This document shows positions 50,097-60,844 of a stretch of 64,000 nt of DNA, piece by piece. The position numbers and the translations under genes are program-made. Each line of letters begins with the position of its first letter. The stretch's first letter is position 1. Source of the DNA: Frateuria soli (GTDB lineage Bacteria; Pseudomonadota; Gammaproteobacteria; Xanthomonadales; Rhodanobacteraceae); assembly GCF_021117385.1 (NCBI RefSeq), contig NZ_CP088252.1:1860001-1924000 (forward strand). Direction: 5' to 3'. A model generated the notes under the pieces. That model was not told the DNA's origin. It saw nothing but the letters and a program-made list of their open reading frames with translations, and searched no databases.

Positions 50097-51439
50097 CCGG
50101 ACGCTCCCAGCGCGCGCAGCAGGCCGCGGGCCTTGGCGCGGGTCTCGTCCAGTTCGTGCTCGGCGACCGAGTCGGCCACGATGCCGGCGCCGGCGCGCAG
50201 CGTGATGTCGGACCCTGCCTGGGTCAGCGTGCGGATCAGGATGTTGAGGTCGAGTTCCCCGCTCAGGCCGAGATAGCCCAGTGCACCGGTGTAGGCGCCA
50301 CGCGGCGTGCCCTCGAGCGCGGCGATGATTTCCATGCAGCGCACCTTGGGACAACCGGTGATGGTGCCGCCGGGAAAGGTCGCGGCGATCACCTGCCCCG
50401 GGGTCACGCCCTCGCGCAGGCGACCGCGCACGTTGGAGACGATGTGGTGCACATGGGCGTAGCTCTCCACCACCATCAACTCGTCGACCTCGACCGTGCC
50501 GGGTATGCAGACGCGGCCCAGGTCATTGCGCTCCAGGTCGATCAGCATGACGTGCTCGGCACGCTCCTTCGGGTGCGCGGCAAGCTCGCGGATGCGTGCC
50601 GCATCGTCGTCGCCCGCGACGCGGGGGCGCGTGCCCGCGATCGGGCGGGTCTGCGCAATCCCGTCGCGCACTTCGACCAGCCGCTCCGGCGAGGAGCTGG
50701 CGACCGCCCAGCCGGGCTGCTGCAACAGCCCCGCGAACGGCGCCGGATTGGCCGCGCGCAACGCCCCGTACAGGGCAGCCGGAGCCGGTGGCTGCGCATA
50801 GTGCGCGCGCCAGGCGCGGGAGAGATTGACCTGGAAGATGTCGCCTGCATGCAGGTGCTCGTGCACGCGCGCGACGCCATCCAGGAACCGCACGGGCGCA
50901 TCCTCCTCGATGGCGACCGGAGGAACCAGCGCGGGCAAGGCCGGGGACACCGACAGGTCAGCCTCCATGACATCGAGCAGGCCGGCATGCGCCGCCTCGG
51001 CCACCAGTATCGTCCGTTCGCGGGCGTGGTCGACGATCATCGCGGCCGGGCAGCGCAGCGCCAGCGCTGTCGGCAGGCCTTCGCCGGGAGGCAGGCGCAG
51101 GCGGGGTTCGATCTGGCCAGCCAGTTCGTACGCCAGCAGCAGCACCCAGCCGCCGTGGAACGGCAACCCGTCACCGGGCGCAGACTGGCGTTCGGCCTGC
51201 CAGGCGGCATCGAGCGCATCGAGGAAGCGCCCCGCGAGCCGGCGTCCCTGCCCGTCCAGCAAGCTCCCGTCGCCGTGCAGGGTCAGCCGGTCACCCGGAA
51301 ACGCGAACAGGATGTCGTAACGCGACTGCGCGCTGCCGCGCACCACGCTCTCCAGCAGGCAGGGATAGCGGTCCGCAAAAGCGGCGGCCGGCGCGAGCAG
51401 GTCGCGCCGGCCGTCGAGGACCCTCAGGTGGCCGCCCAC
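50093..51439 (-). CDS. pabB: Aminodeoxychorismate synthase component I
   Basis: A 448-residue chorismate-binding enzyme. The core motifs are FQVNLSRAWRA, SSSPERLVEV, RPIAGTRPR, HVMLIDLERNDLGRV and FPGGTITGCPKVRCMEII. PIAGT with Lys in the TGCPK segment fits PabB rather than anthranilate synthase. GTG start at 51439, 8 bases after fabF. The amidotransferase PabA is not in the window. Together with pabC it makes 4-aminobenzoate. Confidence 0.9.
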   Translation of the reverse strand: MGGHLRVLDGRRDLLAPAAAFADRYPCLLESVVRGSAQSRYDILFAFPGDRLTLHGDGSLLDGQGRRLAGRFLDALDAAWQAERQSAPGDGLPFHGGWVLLLAYELAGQIEPRLRLPPGEGLPTALALRCPAAMIVDHARERTILVAEAAHAGLLDVMEADLSVSPALPALVPPVAIEEDAPVRFLDGVARVHEHLHAGDIFQVNLSRAWRAHYAQPPAPAALYGALRAANPAPFAGLLQQPGWAVASSSPERLVEVRDGIAQTRPIAGTRPRVAGDDDAARIRELAAHPKERAEHVMLIDLERNDLGRVCIPGTVEVDELMVVESYAHVHHIVSNVRGRLREGVTPGQVIAATFPGGTITGCPKVRCMEIIAALEGTPRGAYTGALGYLGLSGELDLNILIRTLTQAGSDITLRAGAGIVADSVAEHELDETRAKARGLLRALGASG

Positions 51440-51447
51440 GCTTCCGC

Positions 51448-52701
51448 TCAGTGGCGGCGGAAGACGAGCGTGCCGTTGGTCCCGCCAAAGCCGAACGAAT
51501 TGGAGATCGCCACGTCGAGATCGGCCTTGCGCGCCGTGTGCGGCACGAAGTCGAGGTCGCAGCCTTCGCCCGGTTCGTCCAGGTTGATCGTCGGCGGCAG
51601 CACCTGGTCGCGCAGCGCCAGGATGGTGAAGATCGCCTCGACGCCGCCCGCCGCACCCAGCAGATGGCCGGTGGTCGACTTGGTCGAGCTCATCGCCAGC
51701 TTGTAGGCGTGTTCGCCGAACACCTTCTTGGCCGCCATCACCTCGCCCAGGTCGCCCAGCGGCGTGGAGGTGCCGTGCGCGTTGATGTACTGCACCTGGT
51801 CCGGCTCGACGCCCGCGTCGTCCAGCGCCGCCTGCATACAGCGCGCGGCGCCCTCGCCGCCCTCGCTGGGCGCGGTGATGTGGTAGGCGTCGCCACTCAT
51901 GCCGAAGCCGACCAGCTCGGCGTAGATCCTCGCGCCGCGCGCCTTGGCGTGTTCGTACTCCTCCAGCATCAGCACGCCGGCGCCGTCGGACAGCACGAAG
52001 CCGTCACGGTCCTTGTCCCACGGACGGCTCGCCCTGGTCGGCTCGTCGTTGCGGGTGGACATGGCCTTGGCCGAGCAGAAGCCGGCCATCGCGGTGCCGG
52101 TGGTGGCGAACTCGGCACCACCGGCGAGCATCACGTCGGCATCGCCGTACTGGATCATGCGCATGGCCAGTCCGATGTTGTGGGTGGCCGTGGTGCACGC
52201 GGTGACGCAGGCGATGTTCGGACCCTTGAGGCCGAACATGATCGACAGATGGCCCGACACCATGTTGATGATCGAGCTGGGTACGAAGAAGGGCGACACG
52301 CGGCGCGGGCCCTTTTCGTGCAGCTCGATGGACGTGTCCTCGATGGTGTTCAGGCCGCCGATGCCGGCACCGACCGCCACGCCGATGCGCGGGGCGTTGG
52401 CCTCGGTGACCTCCAGCCCCGAATCGCGCAGCGCCTGCGTGCCGGCCGCGATGCCGTAGTGGATGAAGGGATCCATCTTCTTGACGTCCTTCGGCGGCAT
52501 CCACTGTGCCGGATCGAAGTCGCGCACCTGCCCGGCGATGCGCGTGGCATAGCCGGTAGCGTCGAAATGGGTCACCTGGCCGATGCCGCTGACGCCATTG
52601 AGGATATTGTCCCAGGCCGTGGCGATGTCATTGCCGACCGGCGAAATGATGCCCATGCCGGTCACTACAACACGCCGTCTACTCACGGGTCGTTCGCTCA
52701 T
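51448..52701 (-). CDS. fabF: 3-oxoacyl-ACP synthase II
   Basis: A 417-residue elongating condensing enzyme of type II fatty-acid synthesis. The Cys-His-His triad is visible: Cys169 in [12 protein letters not shown], His in [11 protein letters not shown] and His in [12 protein letters not shown]. It condenses malonyl-ACP with acyl-ACP on the AcpP carrier encoded just upstream. A 180-bp gap with a terminator separates it from acpP. Confidence 0.95.
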   Translation of the reverse strand: MSERPVSRRRVVVTGMGIISPVGNDIATAWDNILNGVSGIGQVTHFDATGYATRIAGQVRDFDPAQWMPPKDVKKMDPFIHYGIAAGTQALRDSGLEVTEANAPRIGVAVGAGIGGLNTIEDTSIELHEKGPRRVSPFFVPSSIINMVSGHLSIMFGLKGPNIACVTACTTATHNIGLAMRMIQYGDADVMLAGGAEFATTGTAMAGFCSAKAMSTRNDEPTRASRPWDKDRDGFVLSDGAGVLMLEEYEHAKARGARIYAELVGFGMSGDAYHITAPSEGGEGAARCMQAALDDAGVEPDQVQYINAHGTSTPLGDLGEVMAAKKVFGEHAYKLAMSSTKSTTGHLLGAAGGVEAIFTILALRDQVLPPTINLDEPGEGCDLDFVPHTARKADLDVAISNSFGFGGTNGTLVFRRH

Positions 52702-52789
52702 GGATTGAATCCTTGCGTGTTCTGTCGGCCATTGCCGCGCAACAGCCTGCGTCCTTCAACCATACGGTATCGGACGTTTCAAAAGGCAG

Positions 52790-52816
52790 AAACGAAAACT
52801 GCGCCAAGTGGCGCAG
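52790..52816 (-). terminator. Terminator after acpP
   Basis: On the minus strand CTGCGCC-ACTT-GGCGCAG (52816-52799) is followed by TTTTCGTTTC. It lies between acpP and fabF, so it would give an abundant short acpP message and reduced read-through to fabF and beyond. Confidence 0.75.
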
Positions 52817-52881
52817 CTTTCGGTATCGCCACGTGGACGGAAGCCGCGCCGCAAAGGCGCAGACACCGGACACGAAACCGA

Positions 52882-53121
52882 TCAGTCCTTGGTGTGGGCC
52901 TTGATGTAATCCACGGCCTGCTGAACGGTGGTGATCTTCTCGGCTTCCTCGTCCGGGATCTCGGTCTCGAACTCTTCCTCGAGGGCCATCACCAGTTCCA
53001 CCGTGTCCAGCGAATCGGCGCCCAGGTCGTCCACGAACGAAGCGTTCGCCGTGACTTCGTCTTCCTTCACGCCCAGCTGCTCGATGACGATCTTCTTGAC
53101 GCGCTCTTCGATGGTGCTCAT
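52882..53121 (-). CDS. acpP: Acyl carrier protein
   Basis: A 79-residue acidic carrier of growing acyl chains. The phosphopantetheine Ser is in [25 protein letters not shown] Shine-Dalgarno lies 10 bases before the ATG at 53121, and a TACAAT (53193-53188, minus strand) may be a private -10 in the 194-bp gap from fabG. Long in-frame readings across that gap are not credible. Confidence 0.97.
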   Translation of the reverse strand: MSTIEERVKKIVIEQLGVKEDEVTANASFVDDLGADSLDTVELVMALEEEFETEIPDEEAEKITTVQQAVDYIKAHTKD

Positions 53122-53315
53122 GTTGCCAAACCTCCCAAGGGGTGTGCTTTTTTGTCGGGCCGGCACGGGTCCGGCAAAGGACGGCGAATTGTAGTGGCTA
53201 AGCGGCCAGGCCGCCATGGTTCCGCCGACAGGTTTCAAACGCGCAGGGTTTCGGCCCGGCGCGAAAGGTCGATTGTCGCCTAAAAACCGGTTCTTGGCGA
53301 CAACCACGCCATACG

Positions 53316-54059
53316 TCAGGGCATGTACATGCCGCCGTTGACGTGCAGCGTTTCGCCGGTGATGTAGGCGGCGGCCGGCGAAGCAAGGAAGCCCACCGCC
53401 TTGGCGATGTCGTTCGCCTCGCCCAGGCGGCCCAGCGCGATCTGCCCCAGCAGCGCCTGCTTCGACTCCTCCGGCAGTGCGCGGGTCATGTCGGTATCGA
53501 TGAAGCCGGGCGCGACCACGTTGACGGTGATGCCGCGCGAACCGATCTCGCGCGCCAGCGACTTGGAGAAGGCGATGATGCCGGCCTTGGCCGCGGCGTA
53601 ATTGGCCTGGCCGGGGTTGCCGGTGAGGCCGATCACCGAGGCGATCGAGATGATGCGTCCCTTCTTCGCTTTCATCATCCCGCGCATTACCGCCTTGGAG
53701 GTGCGGTAGACCGAGGTCAGGTTGGTATCGATGATCGCCTGCCAGTCTTCGTCCTTCATGCGCATCAACAGCTGGTCGCGCGTGATGCCGGCATTGTTGA
53801 CCAGGATCGAGACCGGGCCGTGCTCCTTGGCGATCGCGTCGATCAGCGCCTCGACCGCGGCACCATCGGTCACGTCCAGCACGCGGCCGTGGCCACCCTT
53901 CGCAGCCAGGCGCTCGCCGACGGCCCTGGCCCCGTTCTCGCTGGTGGCCGTACCGATCACCGTGGCGCCCATGGCCGCCAGCTCGTCGGCGATCGCTGCG
54001 CCGATACCGCGACTTGCGCCGGTGACCAGCGCGATTTCTCCTTGCAGGATATTGCTCAT
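53316..54059 (-). CDS. fabG: 3-oxoacyl-ACP reductase
   Basis: A 247-residue short-chain dehydrogenase that reduces 3-oxoacyl-ACP with NADPH. The cofactor loop is [12 protein letters not shown], followed by NNAGITRD, and the Ser-Tyr-Lys triad is in [20 protein letters not shown] plus the next Lys. Start ATG at 54059. A REP pair lies in the gap to fabD. Confidence 0.96.
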   Translation of the reverse strand: MSNILQGEIALVTGASRGIGAAIADELAAMGATVIGTATSENGARAVGERLAAKGGHGRVLDVTDGAAVEALIDAIAKEHGPVSILVNNAGITRDQLLMRMKDEDWQAIIDTNLTSVYRTSKAVMRGMMKAKKGRIISIASVIGLTGNPGQANYAAAKAGIIAFSKSLAREIGSRGITVNVVAPGFIDTDMTRALPEESKQALLGQIALGRLGEANDIAKAVGFLASPAAAYITGETLHVNGGMYMP

Positions 54060-54092
54060 CGTCTTGCCCTTTCGGAAGCGAGGAAGGTTTTT

Positions 54093-54165
54093 CGCAGGAG
54101 CCCACTTGTGGGCGATGCCCTCGTGTCGACGCACCGGAAGCGTCGCCCGCAAGCGGGCTCCTGCA
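54093..54165. repeat. REP pair (BIME-like), copy 3, inside the fab operon
   Basis: Two inverted REP units (AGGAGCCCACTTGTGGGCGA on the left; AGGAGCCCGCTTGCGGGCGA on the right strand) occupy the fabD-fabG gap. The core change CAC/GTG to CGC/GCG keeps pairing. Confidence 0.85.
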
Positions 54166-54175
54166 AGAGGTAGTG

Positions 54176-55114
54176 TCAGGCGAGCGCGGACTCCAGCTCG
54201 GCCGGCGTGCCGATGGCCCGTGCATCCAGGCTCTTGTCGATGCGCTTGATGAGGCCCGAGAGCACCTTGCCCGGACCGCATTCGAGCACGCGGGTGGCAC
54301 CGTTGCCGGCGAGCGCCTGCACGCATTGCGTCCAGCGCACCGGCAGGTAGAGCTGGCGCTGCAGCGCCCCGCGGATCTCCTCCACGCTGCCGTAGCTGCG
54401 GGCCTCGGCGTTCTGCACGACGGGCGTGGCCGGCAGCGACCACTCGATCGACGTCATGCGCTCGCCCAGACGATCGGCGGCCTCGCGCATCAACGCACAG
54501 TGCGAGGGCACCGACACGGCCAGCTTGACCGCCTTCTTCACGCCCAGCTCGGCAAGCCTGGCCAGCGCGCGGTCGACCGCCCCGGCATCGCCGGCGATCA
54601 CCAGCTGACCCGGCGAGTTGTAGTTGGCGGGCGAGACCACCTGCCCCTGCGCGACCTCTTCGCACACCTGCGCGATCTGCGCATCGTCACCACCGAGGAT
54701 CGCGGCCATCGCGCCGACGCCGGCCGGTACCGCGGCCTGCATCAGGCGGCCGCGCTCGGCCACCAGTGCGGCCGCATCGTGCAGCGACAGCGCGCCGGCG
54801 CAGACCAGTGCGCTGTATTCGCCCAGGCTGTGGCCGGACAACTGCGCCGGACGCGCGCCACCGAGCTTGTTCCATACGCGCCACACCGCCACGCTAGCGG
54901 CCAGCAGCGCAGGCTGGGTGTTTTCGGTGCGGTTGAGCCGGTCCTCCGGGCCCTGCTGGCTGAGCTGCCACAGGTCGACGCCGGCACCTTGCGAGGCTTC
55001 CTCGAAGGTCGCCTGCACTTCCGCGTGGGCGGTGGCCAGGTCGGCCAGCATGCCGACCGATTGCGAGCCCTGGCCGGGGAAGACGAAGGCAAGCGAGGCG
55101 GAGGTGTCGGTCAT
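54176..55114 (-). CDS. fabD: Malonyl-CoA:ACP transacylase
   Basis: A 312-residue enzyme that loads malonate on ACP. The active Ser is in [16 protein letters not shown], the His in [25 protein letters not shown] opens the fold and [13 protein letters not shown] closes it. ATG at 55114; a longer in-frame reading would overlap fabH. Confidence 0.96.
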   Translation of the reverse strand: MTDTSASLAFVFPGQGSQSVGMLADLATAHAEVQATFEEASQGAGVDLWQLSQQGPEDRLNRTENTQPALLAASVAVWRVWNKLGGARPAQLSGHSLGEYSALVCAGALSLHDAAALVAERGRLMQAAVPAGVGAMAAILGGDDAQIAQVCEEVAQGQVVSPANYNSPGQLVIAGDAGAVDRALARLAELGVKKAVKLAVSVPSHCALMREAADRLGERMTSIEWSLPATPVVQNAEARSYGSVEEIRGALQRQLYLPVRWTQCVQALAGNGATRVLECGPGKVLSGLIKRIDKSLDARAIGTPAELESALA

Positions 55115-55233
55115 CGGTAGGTCCGTCAAAGGCAAAGAGGCGATGATGCCAGCAGCCGCGCGCGTACGCAGCCGTATCGGTCCCGCAAACGACGATGCCG
55201 CCCGAAGGCGGCATCGCGTGAGGGCGGGCCCGC

Positions 55234-56208
55234 TCAGTAGCGCAGCAGCGCCGAGGCCCAGGTGAAGCCGCCACCGAAGGCTTCCAGCAGCAGGTTCTGG
55301 CCACGCTTCACCTTGCCCGAGCGCACCGCGTAGTCCAGCGCCAGCGGCACGGAGCCGGACGAGGTGTTGGCGTGCTTGTCGACGGTCACGATCACCTGGT
55401 CCATCGACATGTTCAGGCGCTTGGCGGTGGCTTCGATGATGCGCAGGTTGGCCTGGTGCGGGATCAGCCAGTCCAGCTGCGAAGCCTCCATGCCGGCGGC
55501 CTGCAGCGTCTGCTCGACCAGCGAGTCGAGCGTCTTGACGGCGACCTTGAACACCTCGCGGCCGGCCATCTTGATGCGCACGCCGTGGTTGGGCTCGTCG
55601 CGGAAACCGACCGAGACGCCGACCGGATTCCACAGCAGCTCCTTGTAGCCGCCGTCGGCATGCAGGCAGGTGGCGAAGATGCCCGGCTCGTCGCTGGCCT
55701 CCAGCACCACCGCGCCGGCGCCGTCGCCAAACAGCACGCAGGTCTCGCGCTCCTTCCAGTCGACCATGCGGGTCAGCGTCTCGGCGCCGATCACCAGCGC
55801 CTTCCTGGTCTGGCCGCTGCGGATGAACTTGTCCGCCACGCCCAGCGCATAGACGAAGCCCGAACAGGCCGCGTTGACGTCGAACGCGGCGCAGCCGTTG
55901 GCGCCCAGGCGGTTCTGCACCAGGCACGCCGTGGAGGGAAAGATCAGGTCGGGCGTGGTGGTGCCCAGCACGATCAGGTCAAGCTCGGACGCCTTGACGC
56001 CGGCCGCGGCCAACGCGCGCTCGGCGGCGAGGAAGGCCAGGTCGCCGGTGGTCTCGCCCTCGGCAGCCACGTGCCGCTGGCGGATGCCGGTGCGGGACTG
56101 GATCCACTCGTCGCTGGTCTCGACGAATTTCTCGAGGTCGAGGTTGGTCAGGACGCGTTCGGGCAGCGCGCTGCCGGTGCCGGTGATGCGGGCGTAGGTC
56201 GAAGCCAT
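55234..56208 (-). CDS. fabH: 3-oxoacyl-ACP synthase III
   Basis: A 324-residue initiating condensing enzyme (acetyl-CoA or another primer with malonyl-ACP). The Cys-His-Asn triad is Cys115 in [11 protein letters not shown], His in [11 protein letters not shown] and Asn in [18 protein letters not shown] at 56208 ([17 protein letters not shown]) is chosen; a further in-frame ATG at 56247 has no ribosome site. plsX, often between rpmF and fabH, is not here. Confidence 0.95.
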   Translation of the reverse strand: MASTYARITGTGSALPERVLTNLDLEKFVETSDEWIQSRTGIRQRHVAAEGETTGDLAFLAAERALAAAGVKASELDLIVLGTTTPDLIFPSTACLVQNRLGANGCAAFDVNAACSGFVYALGVADKFIRSGQTRKALVIGAETLTRMVDWKERETCVLFGDGAGAVVLEASDEPGIFATCLHADGGYKELLWNPVGVSVGFRDEPNHGVRIKMAGREVFKVAVKTLDSLVEQTLQAAGMEASQLDWLIPHQANLRIIEATAKRLNMSMDQVIVTVDKHANTSSGSVPLALDYAVRSGKVKRGQNLLLEAFGGGFTWASALLRY

Positions 56209-56333
56209 GGACTTTCCATCTGCATGCGGGGGCGATGGCATGGCCACGCCGAAACCGCAACGTTACGTTCACGGACGCCGAAACGCAAAGCGGCGCGTCG
56301 CCGCGCCGCCCTGTTGCGTCCGATGGAAGCCGC

Positions 56334-56525
56334 TTACTCGGCTTCGACGGCCGCGGCGGTGTCGATCACCTTCTTGCCGCGGTAGTAGCCGTCCTTGGTG
56401 ACGTGGTGGCGCAGGTGCACCTCGCCGCTGGTCGGGTCGGTCGCCAGCTGCACGGTCTTGAGCTTGTCGTGCGAACGACGCATGCCGCGGGTGGACGGGG
56501 TCTTGCGGCTCTTGGCAACGGCCAT
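56334..56525 (-). CDS. rpmF: 50S ribosomal protein L32
   Basis: A 63-residue basic ribosomal protein ([30 protein letters not shown]). It lacks the zinc-binding cysteines found in some L32 forms. It is placed between yceD and fabH, the usual link of ribosome and lipid genes. Confidence 0.96.
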   Translation of the reverse strand: MAVAKSRKTPSTRGMRRSHDKLKTVQLATDPTSGEVHLRHHVTKDGYYRGKKVIDTAAAVEAE

Positions 56526-56541
56526 GGGTGTATCTCCGGCT

Positions 56542-57060
56542 TCAATCGGTTTTCTTGAGTTCGCGCAGGACCGCGAACGGGTTGTCGTTGGGCTCCGCCA
56601 CGGATTCCTCCGCGGCGGGGCCAGTCACTTCGGGTGGCAGGCTGCTGTCCGGATTGACCGGTACCAGCGGCAACGCCAACAGCAATTCGTCCTCGATCAC
56701 GGCGGCCAGGTCCAGCTTGCCGTCGTCCTCGACCAGCAGCGGCTCGCACCCCGGCGGCAGGGCCGCCTCATCGCGCTCGCTCCGGATCAGGCCGAGCCGG
56801 CTGTCCACCGTCAGGGGCTGCACGAAAGGCTCCAGCGTGCGCTGACAGATCAGCGTCAGCGGCGCCTCGACGTGCACCTGAAGGTAGGCCGAGCCGAAAT
56901 CGTCGCGACCAAAATCCAGTGTGTACTGCGCCGCCCCTTCGTTTCCGGCCAGCATCCCGCACAGGCGGGGCATGGCGGCCACGGGAAGCGCCCCGGCGAA
57001 CGAACGCCGCGCCGAGACCATGCGCCAAGCGTCCACGGACTCTGGCAGTGTCACGGACAT
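56542..57060 (-). CDS. yceD: YceD / DUF177 protein (23S rRNA accumulation protein)
   Basis: A 172-residue protein of the YceD family, thought to help 23S rRNA processing or accumulation. The conserved [12 protein letters not shown] and the acidic [19 protein letters not shown] are present. First gene of the yceD-rpmF-fab operon; its ATG is only about 3 bases from the predicted transcription start. Confidence 0.9.
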   Translation of the reverse strand: MSVTLPESVDAWRMVSARRSFAGALPVAAMPRLCGMLAGNEGAAQYTLDFGRDDFGSAYLQVHVEAPLTLICQRTLEPFVQPLTVDSRLGLIRSERDEAALPPGCEPLLVEDDGKLDLAAVIEDELLLALPLVPVNPDSSLPPEVTGPAAEESVAEPNDNPFAVLRELKKTD

Positions 57061-57069
57061 AATCGCGAA

Positions 57070-57098
57070 ATCTTAGGGTCGGCGGGGGCTCAAGTCAA
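57070..57098 (-). promoter_or_regulatory. Strong promoter of yceD-rpmF-fab
   Basis: On the minus strand TTGACT (57098-57093), a 17-bp spacer and TAAGAT (57075-57070). The start of transcription would fall near 57063, with the yceD ATG at 57060. Confidence 0.75.
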
Positions 57099-57171
57099 CC
57101 GCGCCGCGGCGGGCTTTGCCTCCCGACGGGACTGCGGCAGACTGCCCTTCCGATCGTAACCGGTTGTCCTC

Positions 57172-57630
57172 GTGCCCGCTTCCCTCGCCTTTGGCCTCGC
57201 CGCGATGTGCCTGCTGCTGGTGGCTGCGGGCGCGCTCGTGCTGACAGGGCGCCGGCGGCGGCTGGAGCGGCGGCGTCACAGCATGCACCGGTTGCTGGAG
57301 CTGGCCGACCAGCTGGAGTCGGATTTGAAGACATGCCGCAAGGGCCTCAGGCAGGCCCATGCGGTGATGTCCTTCAACCCCGACCAGCCGGCCGCCGGCG
57401 AGCAGGAGGCCAAGCAGGCGATCGACGCCGGCCTGCGCTCGCTGCTGCAGCAGCGGCTGTGGATCCGCGACTGCGCCCCCGATGCGAGCCAGCAGGGCCT
57501 GGACGAGGCGGCCGCCGACATGAGCCAGACCCGCGCCCGGCTGCGCCCGCTGGTGAGGGCGCTGGAGCGCGCGCACCACGAGCTGGACGACGCCATGCGC
57601 GAACACATCCGGCGCGAATCGGACGTATGA
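57172..57630 (+). CDS. Small membrane-anchored coiled-coil protein, unknown
   Basis: I do not recognise a family. The 152 residues open with one membrane helix (about 5-24) followed by RRRR, which places the rest in the cytoplasm. The remainder is helical and charged, with heptad-like stretches (LLELADQLESDLKTC; LRPLVRALERAHHELDDAM). The start is a GTG at 57172. Its TGA overlaps the maf ATG (ATGA, 57627-57630), so the two are translationally coupled; a role tied to maf or to the divergent yceD is only inferred. Confidence 0.7.
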   Translation: MPASLAFGLAAMCLLLVAAGALVLTGRRRRLERRRHSMHRLLELADQLESDLKTCRKGLRQAHAVMSFNPDQPAAGEQEAKQAIDAGLRSLLQQRLWIRDCAPDASQQGLDEAAADMSQTRARLRPLVRALERAHHELDDAMREHIRRESDV

Positions 57631-58208
57631 CGCTGCTGGTGCTGGGATCGAGCTCGCGCTACCGCGCCGAACTACTGCGCCGGCTGATGCCGGATTTCGA
57701 GCAGCGCGCGCCGGGTACCGACGAAACCCTGATCCCTGGCGAGGCCCCGGCCGAGGGCGCCCTGCGGCTGGCGGTCGCCAAGGCTAATGGGGCGGCGCAC
57801 GGCCTCACCAGCACTGCGCTGGTGATCGGCTCGGACCAGATCGCCGAACTCGACGGCCGCGCGCTGGGCAAGCCCGGCAGCGTCGAGCGGGCGCGGGCCC
57901 AGCTGGCGGATTGCGCGGGCCGCGAAGTGCGCTTCCACACCGGACTCTGCCTGCTCGACACCCGCGACGGGCGCAGCCGCACGCACCTGGACACCACCCG
58001 CGTGCGGTTCCGTTCGCTTGCGCCGGCGGAAATCGCCCGCTACGTGGAGCGCGAGCTGCCGCTGGACTGCGCCGGCAGCTTCAAGTGCGAGGGCCTGGGA
58101 ATCTCGCTGTTCGAGCGCATCGACAGCAGCGACCCGACGGCGCTGGTTGGCTTGCCGCTGATCGCGCTGGCGCGGCTGCTGCGCGAGGCCGGGCTGGCCG
58201 TTCCTTGA
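57627..58208 (+). CDS. Maf-like nucleoside triphosphate pyrophosphatase (YceF type)
   Basis: A 193-residue house-cleaning enzyme that hydrolyses modified NTPs; the YceF branch prefers 7-methyl-GTP. LVLGSSSRYRAELLRRL starts the fold, followed by DETLIPGE, IGSDQIAELDGRALGKPGS and the C-terminal GLPLIALARLL. It lies divergent to yceD, as yceF does in E. coli. Confidence 0.9.
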   Translation: MTLLVLGSSSRYRAELLRRLMPDFEQRAPGTDETLIPGEAPAEGALRLAVAKANGAAHGLTSTALVIGSDQIAELDGRALGKPGSVERARAQLADCAGREVRFHTGLCLLDTRDGRSRTHLDTTRVRFRSLAPAEIARYVERELPLDCAGSFKCEGLGISLFERIDSSDPTALVGLPLIALARLLREAGLAVP

Positions 58209-58222
58209 CGGGCCTCATCCCG

Positions 58223-58284
58223 CAGTAGCGCGCCCTGCGTGCGCCGAAGCGAGTCACCGGTGGCGCACAGGGTGCGCTCCTACA
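58223..58284. repeat. REP-like inverted pair, variant family
   Basis: GTAGCGCGCCCTGCGTGCGCC and its inverse GGCGCACAGGGTGCGCTCCT are separated by 18 bases. It has the same GTAGGAGC head as the other REPs with a different stem. The TAG stop of the GT39 gene (58282-58280) lies in it. Confidence 0.75.
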
Positions 58285-59900
58285 GGGCGTCCGTCGCCGC
58301 TTGTGCGTTGCGCCAGAACAGGCATTGCGTCGGATCGGCCTGTCCCGCGGGCGGCGCGACCGGCACCCGGCCGCGGTAGTACGCGAAGCTCTTGCGCCCC
58401 TCGAACAGCACCAGCCGCGTGACCAGCTCCGGCGCCTGGATGCGTCCGCACATCGCGCCGAGCCGCTCGAGCTTCTCGCGCTCGCGCATCACCTCGCTCA
58501 CCACCAAAAGCATCGGCGCGCCCGCGTGCGCGGCGCGCAGCCCGGCTTCGTCGCGCCCCCAGATCGCCAACTGCGGGGCGCGGCCATGCTTGACGTTGAG
58601 CGAACTGTCCAGCGAATACACCGGGCGATCGCCGAGCTGGAACTCCAGCTCCGCGGCGAGCATGAAATTGTCCGCCACCAGCACCGCATCCTTGCGCCCC
58701 AGCAGCGTGCGCGCCTGCGTCGCGCTTTCGCGCCAGCCCACGAAGTTGCCCGGGAAGGCTTTGCTCGCGGCCAGCATGTCGACGCCTTGCGGGCTCGCCG
58801 CCAGTGCCAGGTAACCGAGCCCCAGCAGCGTCCCGAGCCCGCCCAGCACGCCACCGGCCACCGCCGTCATGCGCCAGCCCCTGCCCGCCTCGTGGCACAG
58901 CGCAGGCAACGCCGCCAGCAACGGCAGGTAGCCCGGCAACGGCCAGTGCGCGCGAAAGCGCAGGCCATCGGCGAACAGACCGAACACGAAATACGGGACG
59001 AGGAAACCCAGCGACGTCCAGGCAAGCAGGTCCCACGGCGCACCCTCGCCGCGCCGGCGCCAGCACCGCCACAGCGCCCACAGCAGCACGGCATAGAGCA
59101 GCGGGGTGCAGGCAATCGCCTGCTCCAGCGGTTGCGCCAGCGCGTCGGCGTGGAAAGCCCAGGGGTTTCGATCGACCAGCTGGAACGCGAGGCCGGCGCC
59201 ATGCTGGCGCCAGTTCGACACGATCAGCGGAACCAGCCCCGCCGCCGCCACGGCAAGCGACACCCACAGGCCCGGCTTGCGCCACTGCGCGCGACCGCGA
59301 GGCGTGAGGACCAGCAGCAACAGCCCGGCGAGCATCGCCATCGCGGCGCGGTAGTGGGTCAGCCACGCCACCGCCAGCGCGATGCCCAGCAGCAGCCAGT
59401 GGCGCAGCCGGTCCTCGTCCATTGCGCGCAACAGCGCTTGCAGCGCCACCGCGATCGCCAGGGTCAGCGGCACGTCGGGCATCGCCATCACGCCGAAGGT
59501 GCCGGCCAGCGGCAGCGCAAGACACAACAGGCCCGCCTGCCAGCCGGTGCGCGCATCGAAGGCGCGCCGTCCGAACGCCACGATCACCCAGGGCAGCGCG
59601 CTACCCAGCAACAGGAAGGGCCAGCGCATGCCGACGAGCCCGTGCCCGGCAACGCGCTCGCCCAGCCAGATCAGCCAGGCGGTCAGCGGCGGCAGGTCAC
59701 TGTAGCCCCAGGCCGGATGCCGGCTTTCCAGCCAGTAGAAGGCCTCGTCGCCGAACGGCGACATCGTGGCGGCCACGATGCACTTCAAAACCAGCAGACC
59801 GACGAACGCAATGAGGAACGCGCCTCGCCAGCGCGCGAGAGCGGCCGCTACACTCGACCGGCCCTCCCCGCGTTCCGCCCGTGCCGACTGCCAGGAACCC

Positions 59901-59902
<2 letters not shown>
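58280..59902 (-). CDS. GT39 / ArnT-like membrane glycosyltransferase
   Basis: A 540-residue membrane protein with about 11-12 predicted helices. The first periplasmic loop carries the acidic motif of the PMT_2/ArnT group (SPFGDEAFYWLESRHPAWGY) that coordinates metal and sugar lipid. Such enzymes add a sugar from a polyprenyl-phosphate donor to lipid A, lipids or proteins; the acceptor is unknown here. I start at ATG 59902 because the next usable start is beyond the first helix; it shares two bases with the moxR start on the other strand. The C-terminal 150 residues form a soluble domain. Confidence 0.82.
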
Positions 59903-60842
<940 letters not shown>

Positions 60843-60844
60843 CC

